Positions 1-6,296 of a DNA stretch of 8,398 nucleotides are shown here, one piece after another. Within the stretch, counting starts at the first letter, position 1. Each line of letters opens with the position of its first letter. The position numbers and the translations under genes were made by a program. Source of the stretch: Verrucomicrobiota bacterium (lineage in GTDB: Bacteria; Verrucomicrobiota; Lentisphaeria; Victivallales; Victivallaceae); assembly GCA_023459755.1 (NCBI GenBank), contig JAEWSS010000229.1, positions 1 to 8,398 of the forward strand. The letters run 5' to 3'. The notes below the pieces were generated by a model that was not told the origin of the DNA, did no database searches, and saw nothing but the letters and a program-made list of their open reading frames with translations.

Positions 1-478
1 GCTTGGTTCCGCGCGGAAGAACCGGCGCGAGGGAGTCGTCCGTCAGCAGCACGATCATGACGCCGCTCTTGTCCGGGAGTTTCGGCCGATATTCCGAGGT
101 GGCGGCGCCGATCCGCGTTCCGAACCGGGTCATGGATTCATGCAGGTTGTCATACTCCGACAGCTGTTCCAGCGAAAACGTCGGGACCATAATCGGGATA
201 TTTTTCGGCTCATAGACTTGACTGGCCGGTTTTGAGGTGATGCTCAAATACTGCTCGCGCCCCGCGTCGTCGATATAGATGCAATTATTGGGCAAATACT
301 TGCGTATAAGATTGAACACGCTCTGCCAGCGCATTTTAGTTATTCCGCTGCCGGCCTTGCGCCACCTTGTAACAGACGCGGCGGAGACACCAATCAGCTC
401 GGCAAAATTCATATAGTCGATTTTGTTTTCAGCAAGATAAGACTCGATTGCGTTTACAATATTGGTATCTACTTTCAT
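1..478 (-). CDS. Helix-turn-helix transcriptional regulator with LexA/CI-like (S24) C-terminal region, partial
   Basis: This open frame starts with ATG at 478 and reads leftward for 159 codons without a stop until the window edge, so the C-terminus is missing. Residues about 15-60 look like a Cro/CI-type helix-turn-helix: the AELIGVSAASVTRWRKAGSG segment (residues 26-45) has the turn Gly-Val-Ser followed by a recognition helix with Trp and Arg. After a linker, residues 140-158 contain TDDSLAPVLPRGT, which resembles the GDSMxPxxxxGD motif around the catalytic Ser of the S24/LexA fold (Ser149 here). Proteins of this layout usually repress their own promoter and are relieved by autocleavage or a ligand; that role is inferred here. 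The start has no clear Shine-Dalgarno sequence. The lysine/glutamate general-base region of the catalytic domain is outside the window, so cleavage competence cannot be judged. It could equally be a non-cleaving S24-like sensor. Confidence 0.75.
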   Translation of the reverse strand, partial: MKVDTNIVNAIESYLAENKIDYMNFAELIGVSAASVTRWRKAGSGITKMRWQSVFNLIRKYLPNNCIYIDDAGREQYLSITSKPASQVYEPKNIPIMVPTFSLEQLSEYDNLHESMTRFGTRIGAATSEYRPKLPDKSGVMIVLLTDDSLAPVLPRGTK

Positions 479-519
479 TACTTGCGCAGTCCGTTGTTTG
501 GTAATTTTTAGCTGCCGGA

Positions 520-547
520 ATCATAATTTATCGTTATTACCAGGCAA
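520..547 (-). promoter_or_regulatory. Putative promoter of the HTH/S24 regulator
   Basis: Read on the minus strand, TTGCCT (542-547) is followed after 16 bp by TATGAT (520-525), about 42 bp upstream of the regulator ATG. The stretch from 520 to 540 is much more AT-rich than its surroundings. An alternative -35 (TTGCAT, 547-552) overlaps it. No clear symmetric operator was found inside the promoter. The rest of the 479-667 gap has no supportable gene. Confidence 0.4.
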
Positions 548-667
548 TGCAACAGCCGCCGGGTTAAAAAAGTCAGATTTTCCGCCCGGCGTTCAGTGCG
601 AACAGAGAAAGCGGCGGTCGGCATTCCCGAGCGTGCGTGGCGGGTTGCGCATTTTTTACGCACAAAT

Positions 668-705
668 AAAAAATCCAGACGTTACAGTTTTCGTAAACAT
701 CTGGA
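668..705 (-). terminator. Rho-independent terminator after tRNA-Arg
   Basis: On the minus strand TCCAGA and TCTGGA (outer arms 700-705 and 674-679) form a 6-bp stem. It extends inward by an imperfect GTTTAC/GTAAC pairing around an A-rich loop and is followed directly by six Ts (668-673). It begins 17 bp beyond the CCA end of the tRNA and should end its transcript before the regulator gene. Confidence 0.85.
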
Positions 706-721
706 ATTGAGCTTGTAAAAA

Positions 722-798
722 TGGTATGCCCGTTGGGATTCGAACCCAAGACCTTCTACTCCGGAGGCAGACGCTCTATCCAGCTGAGCTACGGACAC
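722..798 (-). tRNA. tRNA-Arg, anticodon CCG
   Basis: The minus strand folds as a complete 77-nt cloverleaf. The 7-bp acceptor stem (GTGTCCG with CGGGCAT) includes two G-U pairs. The D arm has 4-bp GCTC/GAGC, the anticodon stem is TCTGC/GTAGA around the loop CTCCGGA, the variable loop has 5 nt, and the T arm is TTGGG/CCCAA with loop TTCGAAT. The anticodon CCG reads the arginine codon CGG. The 3' end ACCA is encoded in the DNA. It is a single tRNA unit with its own promoter and terminator. Confidence 0.96.
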
Positions 799-815
799 AC
801 AATTTGTTGTCATAT

Positions 816-844
816 AATATACATGCATGCGGATGCAAAGTAAA
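816..844 (-). promoter_or_regulatory. Promoter of tRNA-Arg
   Basis: On the minus strand, TTTACT (839-844) and TATATT (816-821) are separated by exactly 17 bp, with the -10 box ending 17 bp before the mature tRNA 5' end at 798. It sits back to back with the deacetylase promoter in the 799-955 divergent gap. Confidence 0.6.
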
Positions 845-893
845 GCCGATTTTTTCCGTTTTTACAATATTTCCCGATTTATCGTCCAATCTC

Positions 894-922
894 TTGCAAA
901 TACCACCCTGAAATGCTATCTT
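894..922 (+). promoter_or_regulatory. Promoter of the polysaccharide deacetylase gene
   Basis: TTGCAA (894-899) and TATCTT (917-922) are separated by 17 bp, and the -10 is preceded by TGC, resembling an extended -10 element. A start site near 929 would give a leader of roughly 27 nt before the ATG at 956. Confidence 0.6.
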
Positions 923-955
923 TTTAATCTGAAAAACAGCTCAAGGAAGGACAAA

Positions 956-1612
956 ATGTACAAAGTTGCACAATGCTGGGACGACGGAGTCGAAAACGAT
1001 ATCATCGTCGCCGATATCTGCCGCAAATACAACGCCAAAGCCACCTTCAACATCAATCCCGGACTTAACGCGAAATCCATCCGGCTGTCCGGCTGGATAT
1101 ACGATAATTTCGGAGTCAACCGCCTCTCGCTCGACGAAATGCCGGCCGTTTATGATGGCTTTACCGTCGCCTCCCACACCATGACCCATCCGTGGCCGTC
1201 CAAACTTTCACGCGAGGAATTCCGCCGCGAAGCCCTTGACGCCAGAAAATATATCGAAGACGTCTGGCAGCGCTCCGCCCCCGGCTTCGCCTGGCCGTAC
1301 GGCGACGTCACCCCGGAGGGGATCGAAGTCCTGCGCGAAGAAAAATTTGTCTACGGGCGCTCCATCGTCAACGTTCCGCACATTCTCCCCTGCAAAGAGC
1401 CGCTCGACGCCGCCAGCAACTGTCATTTTCTGAATCCGGACATCGAAGCCATCCGGCGCGAAGCAGCCGCGTCCGGCGCCTTCTATTTCTGGGGACACAG
1501 CTACGAAATGAAGGATGACAAAAAACTGATCGCCAACTATGAGAAGCTGATCCGCACCATTTCCGAAGACCCGGAGGCACAATGGGTCGACGTGTCCGAT
1601 CTGTTCGCCTGA
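956..1612 (+). CDS. NodB-type polysaccharide deacetylase family protein
   Basis: This 218-residue protein has the carbohydrate esterase 4 (NodB) signature motifs in order: CWDDG at residues 7-11 (motif 1, usually TFDDG; Asp9 candidate base, Asp10 metal ligand), HTMTH at 74-78 (motif 2, two metal-binding His), the APGFAWPYGD segment at 108-117 (motif 3), and GHS at 180-182 (His181, motif 5). Such enzymes remove N- or O-acetyl groups from glycans such as peptidoglycan, chitin or xylan using a divalent metal. The start at 956 is chosen because AAGGAAGG lies 5 bp upstream and the family-like sequence begins at once; an in-frame ATG at 827 precedes the promoter. There is no signal peptide or membrane segment, so the product appears cytoplasmic and its substrate may be a soluble or internalised glycan rather than cell wall. 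It is a single-gene unit between its own promoter and a terminator. Substrate cannot be predicted. Confidence 0.88.
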   Translation: MYKVAQCWDDGVENDIIVADICRKYNAKATFNINPGLNAKSIRLSGWIYDNFGVNRLSLDEMPAVYDGFTVASHTMTHPWPSKLSREEFRREALDARKYIEDVWQRSAPGFAWPYGDVTPEGIEVLREEKFVYGRSIVNVPHILPCKEPLDAASNCHFLNPDIEAIRREAAASGAFYFWGHSYEMKDDKKLIANYEKLIRTISEDPEAQWVDVSDLFA

Positions 1613-1623
1613 CCGCCCGTCTC

Positions 1624-1655
1624 CTCAATACCACATCACAATAAAAAGCGGGACG
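1624..1655. repeat. Direct repeat copy 1 (32 bp)
   Basis: Starts ctcaatacca and ends agcgggacg. It matches copy 2 at 1692-1722 except for one C/T change and one extra A in the A-run. It carries a second copy of the terminator 5' arm (AAGCGGGACG, 1646-1655) but has no full matching 3' arm of its own. Confidence 0.9.
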
Positions 1656-1691
1656 TCAAAACACCACCGTCATGAAAAAGGCTTTTGAAGT

Positions 1692-1722
1692 CTCAATACT
1701 ACATCACAATAAAAGCGGGACG
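1692..1722. repeat. Direct repeat copy 2 (31 bp), forms the upstream arm of the terminator
   Basis: Starts ctcaatacta and ends agcgggacg, 68 bp after copy 1. Its last ten bases (1713-1722) are the 5' arm of the terminator hairpin that pairs with 1741-1750. Confidence 0.9.
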
Positions 1723-1750
1723 AGTTTGACAATTCAAATCCGTCCCGCTT
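1713..1750. terminator. Bidirectional rho-independent terminator between convergent genes
   Basis: A perfect 10-bp stem AAGCGGGACG / CGTCCCGCTT (1713-1722 with 1741-1750) continues inward, past one mismatch, with GTTTGA/TCAAAT around a 4-nt loop. On the plus strand it is followed by two T-rich runs (1754-1759, 1763-1769). On the minus strand it is followed by TTTTATTG. It therefore can end both the deacetylase transcript and the glyS-ffh-ymdB operon, whose last stop codon lies 20 bp away at 1770. Confidence 0.92.
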
Positions 1751-1769
1751 CTTATTTTTCAATTTTTTT

Positions 1770-2582
1770 CTAAATCAATTCGACCGCATCCTCGGCCGGC
1801 GGCGTACCGGTCACGCTGATACGCTGAATCCCGGAGGCTCGTCCGGTCATATAGTCATAAGTCACAATCGCCGCGTCCAGCTGAATGTCCGATTCGACCA
1901 CCGGCAGACGGTTCGGCATTCCGGTAGTGAACTTCTTCAACACCGCATCCACCTCGCGCCCCAGCACCGAACGCCGGCCGCCGACCATTCCGACATCGGC
2001 AATAATCGCGGTTCCGCCCGGAAGCACCTGCTCGTCGGCGGTCTGAATATGGGTGTGAGTACCAAACACCGCGGTCGCCCTGCCCTCCAGAAAGTAGCCC
2101 ATCGCCCGCTTCTCGCTGGTGGCCTCGGCGTGAAAATCGACGAATATTGTCTTGATCCGCACCGGTATCTCGTTCAACACTGCGGTCACCGCTTCAAACG
2201 GATTGCGCGAGCATTCGCGCATAAATACCTGGCCCTGAAGCACGATCACCGCGTAGTCACCGCCGGATGGATTGCGGAAAATCTTCCAGCCGCACCCCGG
2301 CTGCACGCCGTGATAGTTGGCCGGACGAACCACATTGTCCAGCTCACGAATCTCGGATTCAAATCCCTTTTGATCCCAGACATGGTCGCCGGCGGTAACC
2401 ACCTCCACCACTTTCGATATTTCGCGCACGGTCGCGCCGGTCATTCCCGACCCGGCGGCCATATTTTCGGCGTTGGCGATCACCAGTGAAACGTGATGCC
2501 GACGCCGCAGCACCGGAACCCATTCCAACAGCGCCCGACGCCCGCCGGAACCGACCACGTCGCCGATAAACATCATATTCAT
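1770..2582 (-). CDS. ymdB: YmdB-like (TIGR00282) metallophosphoesterase
   Basis: This 270-residue protein has the usual length for the YmdB family, dimetal phosphodiesterases that hydrolyse 2',3'- and 3',5'-cyclic nucleotides and influence biofilm and motility choices in Bacillus. The metal-binding motifs are visible in order: FIGDVVG with Asp8, NAEN with Glu39 and Asn40, GDHVWD at 65-70, DFHAE with His151, and GTHTH with His176 and His178. The third motif is usually GNH; here the Asn is replaced by Asp66, a conservative ligand change. The protein is cytoplasmic with no signal peptide. It is the last gene of the operon. Its ATG overlaps the stop of the upstream membrane-protein gene as ATGA, indicating translational coupling. 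The alternative Met at residue 3 or 4 would lose that overlap and is less likely. It ends in TAG just before the shared terminator. The cyclic-nucleotide substrate is a family inference. Confidence 0.92.
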   Translation of the reverse strand: MNMMFIGDVVGSGGRRALLEWVPVLRRRHHVSLVIANAENMAAGSGMTGATVREISKVVEVVTAGDHVWDQKGFESEIRELDNVVRPANYHGVQPGCGWKIFRNPSGGDYAVIVLQGQVFMRECSRNPFEAVTAVLNEIPVRIKTIFVDFHAEATSEKRAMGYFLEGRATAVFGTHTHIQTADEQVLPGGTAIIADVGMVGGRRSVLGREVDAVLKKFTTGMPNRLPVVESDIQLDAAIVTYDYMTGRASGIQRISVTGTPPAEDAVELI

Positions 2583-3385
2583 TGGAACCGGCGCTCCGCG
2601 ACCCGCTGCTGGCGGATCTTCGGTTCTTCAAGATAAAGCCCGTACCAGGCGTCGCCGAGCTGGGCGTTGGAGAACTGCTTGAGTTTGCCGTTGGCGATGC
2701 GGTCGCGGTTGGCCAGAAGCACCGGACTGTCGCTCTTTTTTATCGAAGCGTTGAGTGCGTCGAGCGCCGCCTTGGGATCATCCTGTTTAAGTTTGATCCA
2801 GGCGTAAAGGCTGTAGATCAGCGCGGCGTCGTCGCCCTTGAGCCGTTTTGACTTTTTGGCGAAAAAGCGGTCGAGCTTGGGATCTTCGAGTTTGAACATC
2901 CGGGTCAACTTGATGGCAATGGCCTGAGCGGTCAGCATCATCGAGTTTTTCATCAGCTTGTCAACCTTGTCGAACTCCCGGAGCTGGAAATACATGACCA
3001 TGCGCATGGTGTCCAGCTGCTTCGAGAGCATCGGACTCCATTTTGTCACCGGATTCAGCTCGTTGAGTTTGACCAGCGAACGCCGAATGGCGGAATACTG
3101 TTCATCCTGAAGTTCCTGCTGGATCAATTTGATATTGCCGGACGGCCGACGCTGAAACGCCTCGACCTTGCGGGTCAGCCGCGCCTGCATCTGCGCCATC
3201 ATATTCTGAATTTCGCCGTTTACCCGGTTGACCTTTTTGCGCACCAGAAACCCGGCCGTCATCTGCAACGCCAGCATCAGCACAACGCCGAAAAAAATCG
3301 CCCAGCCGCGCGAAGCCGCCCCGGACAGTTCGAGTGCCGCCTCCAGCCCGACGCCGCAGGCAATAGCCACAATTATCGTAAACAT
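2579..3385 (-). CDS. Uncharacterised two-TM membrane protein with cytoplasmic helical-repeat domain
   Basis: I do not recognise this 268-residue protein. Residues 1-20 and about 28-48 are two hydrophobic segments separated by a short small-residue linker, and the second is followed by RKK, which predicts a hairpin in the inner membrane with the remainder in the cytoplasm. Residues 50-78 are charged and heptad-like (probable coiled coil). Residues about 90-240 are a series of amphipathic helices resembling degenerate tetratricopeptide repeats, for example around 134-165 and 185-215 (ALIYSLYAWIKLKQDDPKAA). The C-terminus is basic and Arg/Gln-rich. The ATG at 3385 follows AAGGG with 10-nt spacing and begins the first membrane segment. 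The gene lies 26 bp after ffh and overlaps the ymdB-like gene by 4 bp, so it is certainly expressed with them. A scaffold or assembly role at the membrane is possible, but nothing in the sequence fixes a function. Confidence 0.85.
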   Translation of the reverse strand: MFTIIVAIACGVGLEAALELSGAASRGWAIFFGVVLMLALQMTAGFLVRKKVNRVNGEIQNMMAQMQARLTRKVEAFQRRPSGNIKLIQQELQDEQYSAIRRSLVKLNELNPVTKWSPMLSKQLDTMRMVMYFQLREFDKVDKLMKNSMMLTAQAIAIKLTRMFKLEDPKLDRFFAKKSKRLKGDDAALIYSLYAWIKLKQDDPKAALDALNASIKKSDSPVLLANRDRIANGKLKQFSNAQLGDAWYGLYLEEPKIRQQRVAERRFQ

Positions 3386-3411
3386 TTATACTTTTCCCTT
3401 CCTCCGCCGCT

Positions 3412-4875
3412 TCAGCGATTCTTCCGCCGCTGCTTTTTGGCCAGCTTGGCGAGTTTTTTGCGTTTTTCCTTGTCCTTGGCCGACACCGCGCCAACGCCGC
3501 CCATTCCCGGAAATGCACCCGGCATGGCTCCCGGCATACCGCCGCCGTCCGGCATCATGCCGCCGCCTCCGCCGCCGAACATGCGGGAAAACAGGTTGTT
3601 CTTTTTCATCATCTTGCGCATCATGGTGAACTGCTTGACCAGGCCGGAAACCTGTTCGACCGCAACACCGGAACCGCGGGCGATCCGTTTGCGGCGCGAA
3701 AAGTCGATGTCGTCGGGATTCTCGCGCTCAAAAGGCGTCATGGACAAAATCATCGCTTCGATCCGGTTCATCTGCCGCTGATCCACCGCCGAAGCGGCCT
3801 GCTCCAGCTGACGGCCGCCGGGCAGCATCTTCAGGATGCCCTCCATGCCGCCCAGCTTGGAAAGCTGTTTCATCTGAGCAAGAAAGTCATTGAAGTCGAA
3901 AGCGTTGCGCTTCATTTTGTCATGAAGCAGCTTCGCCTCTTTTTCGTCGATCTCGGCGGCGGCACGCTCGACCAGGCTGACCACGTCGCCCATGCCGAGA
4001 ATGCGTGAAGCCATGCGTTCGGGATGGAACTGTTCGAGGTCGTCGAGTTTTTCGCCGGTACCGATGAATTTAACCGGACAGCCGGTGACTTTGCGGATTG
4101 AAAGCGCGGCACCGCCGCGGGCGTCGCCGTCCAGTTTGGTAAGAATGAAGCCGGTCAACCCCAGCGCCCGGTGAAACTCGCCGGCCACCGCCACCGCTTC
4201 CTGACCGAGAGCGGCGTCCGCCACCAGCAGAAGTTCGTCGGCCCGCACACTCTGGCGCAGCCGGACAAGTTCCTGAATCATCGGCTGGTCGATCTGAAGC
4301 CGGCCGGCGGTATCCAGAATCACCACGTCGAGATGTTCAAATTTGGCGCGGTCGATGGCGGCGGCGGCGATCGCCGGAACGTCGAGATTGCCGCGGTCGC
4401 TGTAAACTTCAACGCCCAGCTCGCCGCCGAGAAACTCCAGCTGGTCGATAGCGGCCGGACGGTAAACGTCGCAGGCGGCCAGAAGTACCGACTTTTTGTT
4501 TTTCCGGAGCAGTTTTGCGAGTTTCGCCGCGGTGGTGGTTTTGCCGCTGCCGTGCAGACCGACCAGCATTATCACCGTCGGCTTGCCGGAAAGATCCAGT
4601 TCGCTGGCTTCCGAACCAAGCAGCTCGGTCAACCGGTCGTTGACGATTTTGACCAGCTGCTGGCCGGGAGTCACACTGCGAAGCACCTCCTGTCCGAGAC
4701 AGTCGGCACGGACGCCGGAGATGAATTCACGAACCACCTCCAAATTGACGTCGGCGTCCAGCAGGGCCAGCCGGATGTCGCGCATTGCCTCCTCGATATT
4801 GCTCTCGGAAAGGCGGGCCTCGCCGCGCAGCCGCTTGAATACGTCGTGCAGTTTATCGCTTAAAGCGTCGAGCAT
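3412..4875 (-). CDS. ffh: Signal recognition particle protein Ffh (SRP54), GTPase
   Basis: Ffh binds the SRP RNA and hydrophobic signal sequences of nascent chains and delivers ribosomes to the receptor FtsY. The 487-residue product has the complete layout: an N domain (1-95), then a G domain with the P-loop GLHGSGKTTTAAKLA (106-120), DVYRP (136-140), DTAGR (188-192), TKLDGDARGG (246-255) and GTGEKLDDL (272-280), then the M domain. The M domain carries a Met-rich finger region (about 325-380) and the RNA-binding RIARGSGV signature (397-404). The tail is unusual: a Gly/Met/Pro-rich low-complexity segment (about 432-463) followed by a Lys/Arg-rich end (467-487), making it longer than the approximately 450 residues of E. 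coli Ffh. The start at 4875 has GAGGT 5 nt upstream and lies 8 bp after the glyS stop, so the two are cotranscribed. Identification is secure. Confidence 0.98.
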   Translation of the reverse strand: MLDALSDKLHDVFKRLRGEARLSESNIEEAMRDIRLALLDADVNLEVVREFISGVRADCLGQEVLRSVTPGQQLVKIVNDRLTELLGSEASELDLSGKPTVIMLVGLHGSGKTTTAAKLAKLLRKNKKSVLLAACDVYRPAAIDQLEFLGGELGVEVYSDRGNLDVPAIAAAAIDRAKFEHLDVVILDTAGRLQIDQPMIQELVRLRQSVRADELLLVADAALGQEAVAVAGEFHRALGLTGFILTKLDGDARGGAALSIRKVTGCPVKFIGTGEKLDDLEQFHPERMASRILGMGDVVSLVERAAAEIDEKEAKLLHDKMKRNAFDFNDFLAQMKQLSKLGGMEGILKMLPGGRQLEQAASAVDQRQMNRIEAMILSMTPFERENPDDIDFSRRKRIARGSGVAVEQVSGLVKQFTMMRKMMKKNNLFSRMFGGGGGGMMPDGGGMPGAMPGAFPGMGGVGAVSAKDKEKRKKLAKLAKKQRRKNR

Positions 4876-4883
4876 TTATAACC

Positions 4884-6218
4884 TCAGAACCCAATTTTTT
4901 CTTCGAGATAGTCGCGCAGTTCCGGAATGGCGATGCGCTCCTGTTTCATGGAGTCGCGTTCGCGCACGGTCACGGAGTTGTCGGTCTCGGACTCAAAGTC
5001 GAAGGTCAGGCAGAACGGCGTGCCGATTTCGTCCTGACGGCGATAGCGTTTTCCGATCGATCCGGTCACGTCGTACTCGCTGCGGAAGTAGCGGTTCAGC
5101 TTGTTGTAGAGCGCCTCGGCGTGCGGATTAAGTTTCTTGGAGAGCGGCAGCACCGCGACCTGCACCGGAGCAACCACCGGCGGCAGATGCAGAACCACGC
5201 GGACATCCTGATCGATGCCCTCCTTGCAGGTGTCGGCGGTGTCCTCGTCGTACGCCTTGGACAGTATGGCGAGGAACATGCGGTCCAGCCCCACGCTGGT
5301 TTCGATCACGGTCGGCGTAAATTTCTGGCCGTTGTCGTGGTCGAAGTACTGGAGGTCGGCGCCGGAGAACTGGCTGTGGCGGGTAAGGTCCCACTGGCCG
5401 CGGTGGTGCACGCCCTCGAGTTCGCCCCAGCCGAACGGGAACTTCACTTCGATGTCGATGGCGGCCTTGGCGTAATGGGCGAGTTTTTCGTGAACGTAGA
5501 TGCGGTAGAAATCGTCACCGAAGCCGAGGCGGTCGGTATAGAATTTGATCCGCTGCGCCTTCCAGTATTCGAACCACTGCATGCTGTCCTCTTCGCGGCA
5601 GAAGAACTCCATTTCCATCTGGGTGAACTCGCGTGAACGGAAAGTGAAGTTGCGCGGATTGATCTCGTTGCGGAAAGCCTTGCCGATCTGCGCGATGCCG
5701 AACGGGATCTTCTGGCGGGTGGCCACGCGAACCGAGTCATAGTCAACAAAAATCGGCTGGCAGGTCTCGGCGCGGAGATAGGCGACGTGCTCGTCGTCGA
5801 ACACGGGGCCGACGAAGGTCTTCATCATCAGATTGAATTCGCGCGGCTCGGTAAGGTTTTTGCTGCCGCAGTTGGTGCAGACGGTGGGGTCGGGCATCTG
5901 ATCGACGCGGAAACGGGACTTGCAGTCCTTGCAGTCGGTCATCAGGTCGGAGAACTGATCGAGGTGGCCGGAGGCCTTCCACACGGTCGGGTGGCAGATG
6001 ATGGTGGAGTCCAGACCTTCAACGTTGTCGCGGGTCTCGACCATATAGTGCCACCACAATTGTTCGATCGCGCGTTTCATTCGCACGCCGTAGGGACCGT
6101 AGTCCCAGAAGCCGTTGATTCCGCCGTATATTTCCGAACTCGGAAAAATAAAGCCGCGTCGTTTGCACAACGAGACCAACTTGCTCATCAAATCCTGATC
6201 CTTGACTTCGTCCGCCAT
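4884..6218 (-). CDS. glyS: Glycyl-tRNA synthetase (dimeric alpha2 type)
   Basis: This class II synthetase attaches glycine to tRNA-Gly in the cytoplasm. It is the single-chain homodimer type, not the alpha/beta type of E. coli. In the 444-residue product, residues 13-48 carry the motif 1 region (GGINGFWDYGPYGVRMK). Cysteines 96, 99, 114 and 117 form a CxxC...CxxC zinc ribbon in the insertion. Motif 2 is FRNEINPRNFTFRSREFTQME (182-202), the glycine-binding region is WGELEGV (264-270), and motif 3 is VIETSVGLDR (304-313). Residues about 350-444 are the anticodon-binding domain. I chose ATG at 6218, preceded by AAGGG with 8-nt spacing. An in-frame TTG at 6257 would add 13 residues but would lie at or before the predicted transcription start. 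It is the first gene of the operon with ffh and two further genes. This type is often simply called glyQS or glyS in annotations. Confidence 0.97.
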   Translation of the reverse strand: MADEVKDQDLMSKLVSLCKRRGFIFPSSEIYGGINGFWDYGPYGVRMKRAIEQLWWHYMVETRDNVEGLDSTIICHPTVWKASGHLDQFSDLMTDCKDCKSRFRVDQMPDPTVCTNCGSKNLTEPREFNLMMKTFVGPVFDDEHVAYLRAETCQPIFVDYDSVRVATRQKIPFGIAQIGKAFRNEINPRNFTFRSREFTQMEMEFFCREEDSMQWFEYWKAQRIKFYTDRLGFGDDFYRIYVHEKLAHYAKAAIDIEVKFPFGWGELEGVHHRGQWDLTRHSQFSGADLQYFDHDNGQKFTPTVIETSVGLDRMFLAILSKAYDEDTADTCKEGIDQDVRVVLHLPPVVAPVQVAVLPLSKKLNPHAEALYNKLNRYFRSEYDVTGSIGKRYRRQDEIGTPFCLTFDFESETDNSVTVRERDSMKQERIAIPELRDYLEEKIGF

Positions 6219-6263
6219 GATATATGCCCTTTTTTTTATATAATATTGCAAAGACAATTCAAT

Positions 6264-6292
6264 AATATAGCACGGCTTGCCGACGGTTGCAA
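6264..6292 (-). promoter_or_regulatory. Promoter of the glyS-ffh operon
   Basis: On the minus strand, TTGCAA (6287-6292) and TATATT (6264-6269) are separated by exactly 17 bp. Transcription would begin near 6257, giving a leader of about 39 nt before the glyS ATG at 6218. The -35 and spacer are embedded in a perfect inverted repeat (6273-6296). Confidence 0.7.
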
Positions 6293-6296
6293 GCCG
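6273..6296. repeat. Inverted repeat overlapping the glyS promoter, possible operator
   Basis: CGGCTTGC (6273-6280) and GCAAGCCG (6289-6296) are perfect 8-bp inverted arms around an 8-bp centre. The octamer GCCGACGG also occurs directly repeated at 6279-6286 and 6293-6300. The position, across the -35 and spacer of the operon promoter, suits a repressor site. No run of Ts follows the repeat on the minus strand; on the plus strand it is followed by GC-rich sequence, so it is not a standard terminator. Confidence 0.6.

Noticed and set aside
558..590. GCCGGG/CCCGGC inverted repeat with a 21-nt loop upstream of the regulator promoter
   Set aside because: Short arms, long loop and no T-run; likely chance in GC-rich sequence.
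633..663. GTGCGT/ACGCAC inverted repeat
   Set aside because: Six-base arms with a 19-nt loop and no supporting context.
668..798. tRNA-Arg 3' end as an attachment site
   Set aside because: No second copy of the tRNA 3' end and no integrase are visible in the window, and the native terminator directly follows the tRNA.
462..911. Plus-strand small frames at 462-710 and 726-911
   Set aside because: The second crosses the tRNA gene, the first crosses the tRNA terminator; neither has a domain or ribosome binding site.
827..955. In-frame N-terminal extension of the deacetylase from ATG 827
   Set aside because: It runs through the predicted promoter, lacks a Shine-Dalgarno sequence and has no family-like residues; ATG 956 has AAGGAAGG correctly placed.
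1624..1722. Two-copy repeat as a CRISPR fragment
   Set aside because: Only two copies, they are imperfect and contain a terminator arm, and no cas-like genes are present.
2049..2489. Plus-strand open frame (146 codons) opposite the ymdB-like gene
   Set aside because: Antisense shadow of a gene with all its catalytic motifs intact.
4171..4863. Long plus-strand open frame (230 codons) opposite ffh
   Set aside because: It lies wholly antisense to the unmistakable ffh gene, has no family motifs and no ribosome binding context; such frames are common opposite GC-rich genes.
5121..5636. Plus-strand open frame (171 codons) opposite glyS
   Set aside because: It mirrors glyS codons, shows only biased hydrophobic and acidic composition and no recognisable domain.
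6219..6257. TTG start adding 13 residues to GlyRS
   Set aside because: It lies at the predicted transcription start and the ATG at 6218 has a good AAGGG site.
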